Below the pieces are notes generated by a model that saw only the letters and a list, made by a program, of their open reading frames with translations, did no database searches and had not been told where the DNA came from. Below, piece after piece: positions 62,575-64,000 of a stretch of 64,000 nt of DNA (position 1 is the first letter of the stretch; each line of letters starts with the position of its first letter). The DNA lies in NCBI RefSeq assembly GCF_000002995.4, contig NW_025062478.1, forward strand, positions 5,246,001 to 5,310,000, read 5' to 3'. The stretch comes from Brugia malayi (lineage: Eukaryota; Nematoda; Chromadorea; Rhabditida; Onchocercidae). The position numbers and the translations under genes were made by a program.

Positions 62575-64000
62575 CACTTCTTAGCTTTTCTGCAACAATA
62601 TATAAACTTTTTTTCGCTAAATCAAAAGTACAAAAAGAACGATGTGATAACAATCTTTTCCACAAAACAAAAAAAAAAAAAAACGATGAGAACTGTCATA
62701 ACCAATAGTTTTCTCAAGTAGAAGATATGATATGCTAAATATCCAGTAAATATATCGAGGAAATATTCAGATGAATCACCATGAGTCGATGAAAACATAC
62801 ACGAATATTTGCGACTGTACATACAAACTGACATCAAAAATTAGTAAATATTTCTAGAATGATATGAGAAAAGAATAAATTTGTTTGAAAATCTCAATTC
62901 ACTACCTATTGTCAAAGCTGCTGTATTAGTTTAATTAATATATGACAATCCATACAGCCTGACAATAACGGACATTAAAACACATGGCAATCTTCCCGCC
63001 GTTCATAAATTTAAGAGCTGTGTGTGTTGCAGCCCTAAGTAGAGATGTCGGTCCAGGTAACCCAGCAGAGAGATTGGTAATTTGTTTGCGTAGTCAGTAA
63101 CATGTTTCCTTTTCTTTATTGTATTCTCCTGGGTCAGAGGTCGATACTAACCACTGCTGCATTGTAAAAGAAACTGCTACCAACACTAAATATTTTATTG
63201 ATGTCATAAAAGCACCTAGCACTACTTTGCCAGGCGCACTACATTTTAAGTATCATTGTACACACAATAAGGTGTCATTAGTGTTTTCAAAAACGAATCA
63301 TATGTGGTAATAAAAAGCGCGATAATATACATAAAATGTTATTGCGTAACAATCGTTGGAGAATGTGATATAAAAGAAACAAAACATATATATTTGTATC
63401 AAAACATTTCAGTACCGTACTCAGTGGCCAAATTATTATCACCAAAATGTTTACTTTTATGTCTAATAATGTCAATCAGCACGTAAACTTGGGTTTTTAG
63501 TTGAAAATCTGAATCAAATTCAATATAGTGCTCATTAAAAATATCAGAATAAGAAGGAATAAGTATAAAAGCAAATATTTCAAGAGTTTTTGAATAATGT
63601 TTCGATATTTCATGCCTTGTGATAACATGGTATGTCAGGTATAGAATTCTCTGTAAAAATTTCTCAAAATAAACTCAAATGAAATATATCTATATTTCAG
63701 TTAACATAAGAATGAATTCTATCAAAAACTACGAAAGAAAATAAGTGGAATGTTAAAAGATGCATTCAGCTCAATTAAACGGGATTAATTATTTAATTTA
63801 AAGAGAAACCCATGCAAACCACAGTAAAAATATTTTTTTTAAGCTCATTCAAGGAATAAATTCAAGATAAGTACGAAATGTGTTCTTTTGAACAGGTTGA
63901 TAAGTTGCATCTCATTGTGACAATATGCATAATCGTTAAAAGAAATATGTCATCAACAAGATCGATGCTATTATATGTCTTCTTAAAAGGTTACAAGTTA
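62575..64000. other. Upstream of CYK-4, no supported gene
   Basis: Contains the CYK-4 trans-splice acceptor at about 62590 and presumably its promoter. Short frames at 62449-62721, 63119-63310 and 63304-63486 have no recognisable features. Confidence 0.4.

Overview
The window is eukaryotic and strongly A+T-rich. Its genes are split by many short to medium introns with GT/AG borders, and the proteins read most like those of a nematode. The nematode assignment rests on gene density, intron style and a repeated pattern: a 3' splice-acceptor motif sits a few to about 60 nt upstream of the first ATG of most genes, as expected where spliced-leader trans-splicing defines mRNA 5' ends. A clade III or filarial-type worm is my best guess, but that is inference. 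I saw no bacterial (Wolbachia-like) genes, no CRISPR array and no intact transposon.

Layout: 1-10956 has no supported gene. 10957-18449 (-) is a 16-exon pre-mRNA-processing factor 39 (PRPF39) with an added N-terminal RS domain. 20812-24377 (+) is alpha-SNAP, whose first intron holds the main exon of a ZNF511-type zinc-finger gene on the same strand. A small unrecognised gene follows at 24967-25328. 26850-34956 (-) carries three head-to-tail transcription genes: LEO1 (Paf1 complex), an E2F4/5-type E2F and a compact SUPT7L-like SAGA/STAGA subunit. 35387-38621 (+) is a tight mitochondrial pair, MRPL42 and the octanoyltransferase LIPT2, diverging from LEO1. 39775-41356 (-) encodes a predicted type II membrane protein of unknown family. 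43014-43660 (+) is a decayed tubulin-tyrosine-ligase-like gene. Around 46180-46267 (-) there is an isolated kinase catalytic-loop exon that looks degenerate. 48252-50269 (+) is a Barentsz/CASC3-like exon-junction protein. 51102-51682 (+) is ribosomal protein eL43 (RPL37A). 57032-62574 (-) is the centralspindlin RhoGAP CYK-4/RACGAP1. The rest is intergenic.

Most intact genes are housekeeping: splicing (PRPF39, CASC3), transcription (LEO1, E2F, SUPT7L), membrane fusion (SNAP), mitochondrial translation and lipoylation (MRPL42, LIPT2), cytoplasmic translation (eL43) and cytokinesis (CYK-4). Exon borders were read by eye. For every intact multi-exon gene reported, the exon lengths sum to a whole number of codons and the phases agree at each junction. 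No search or alignment could be run, so family names rest on motif recognition.
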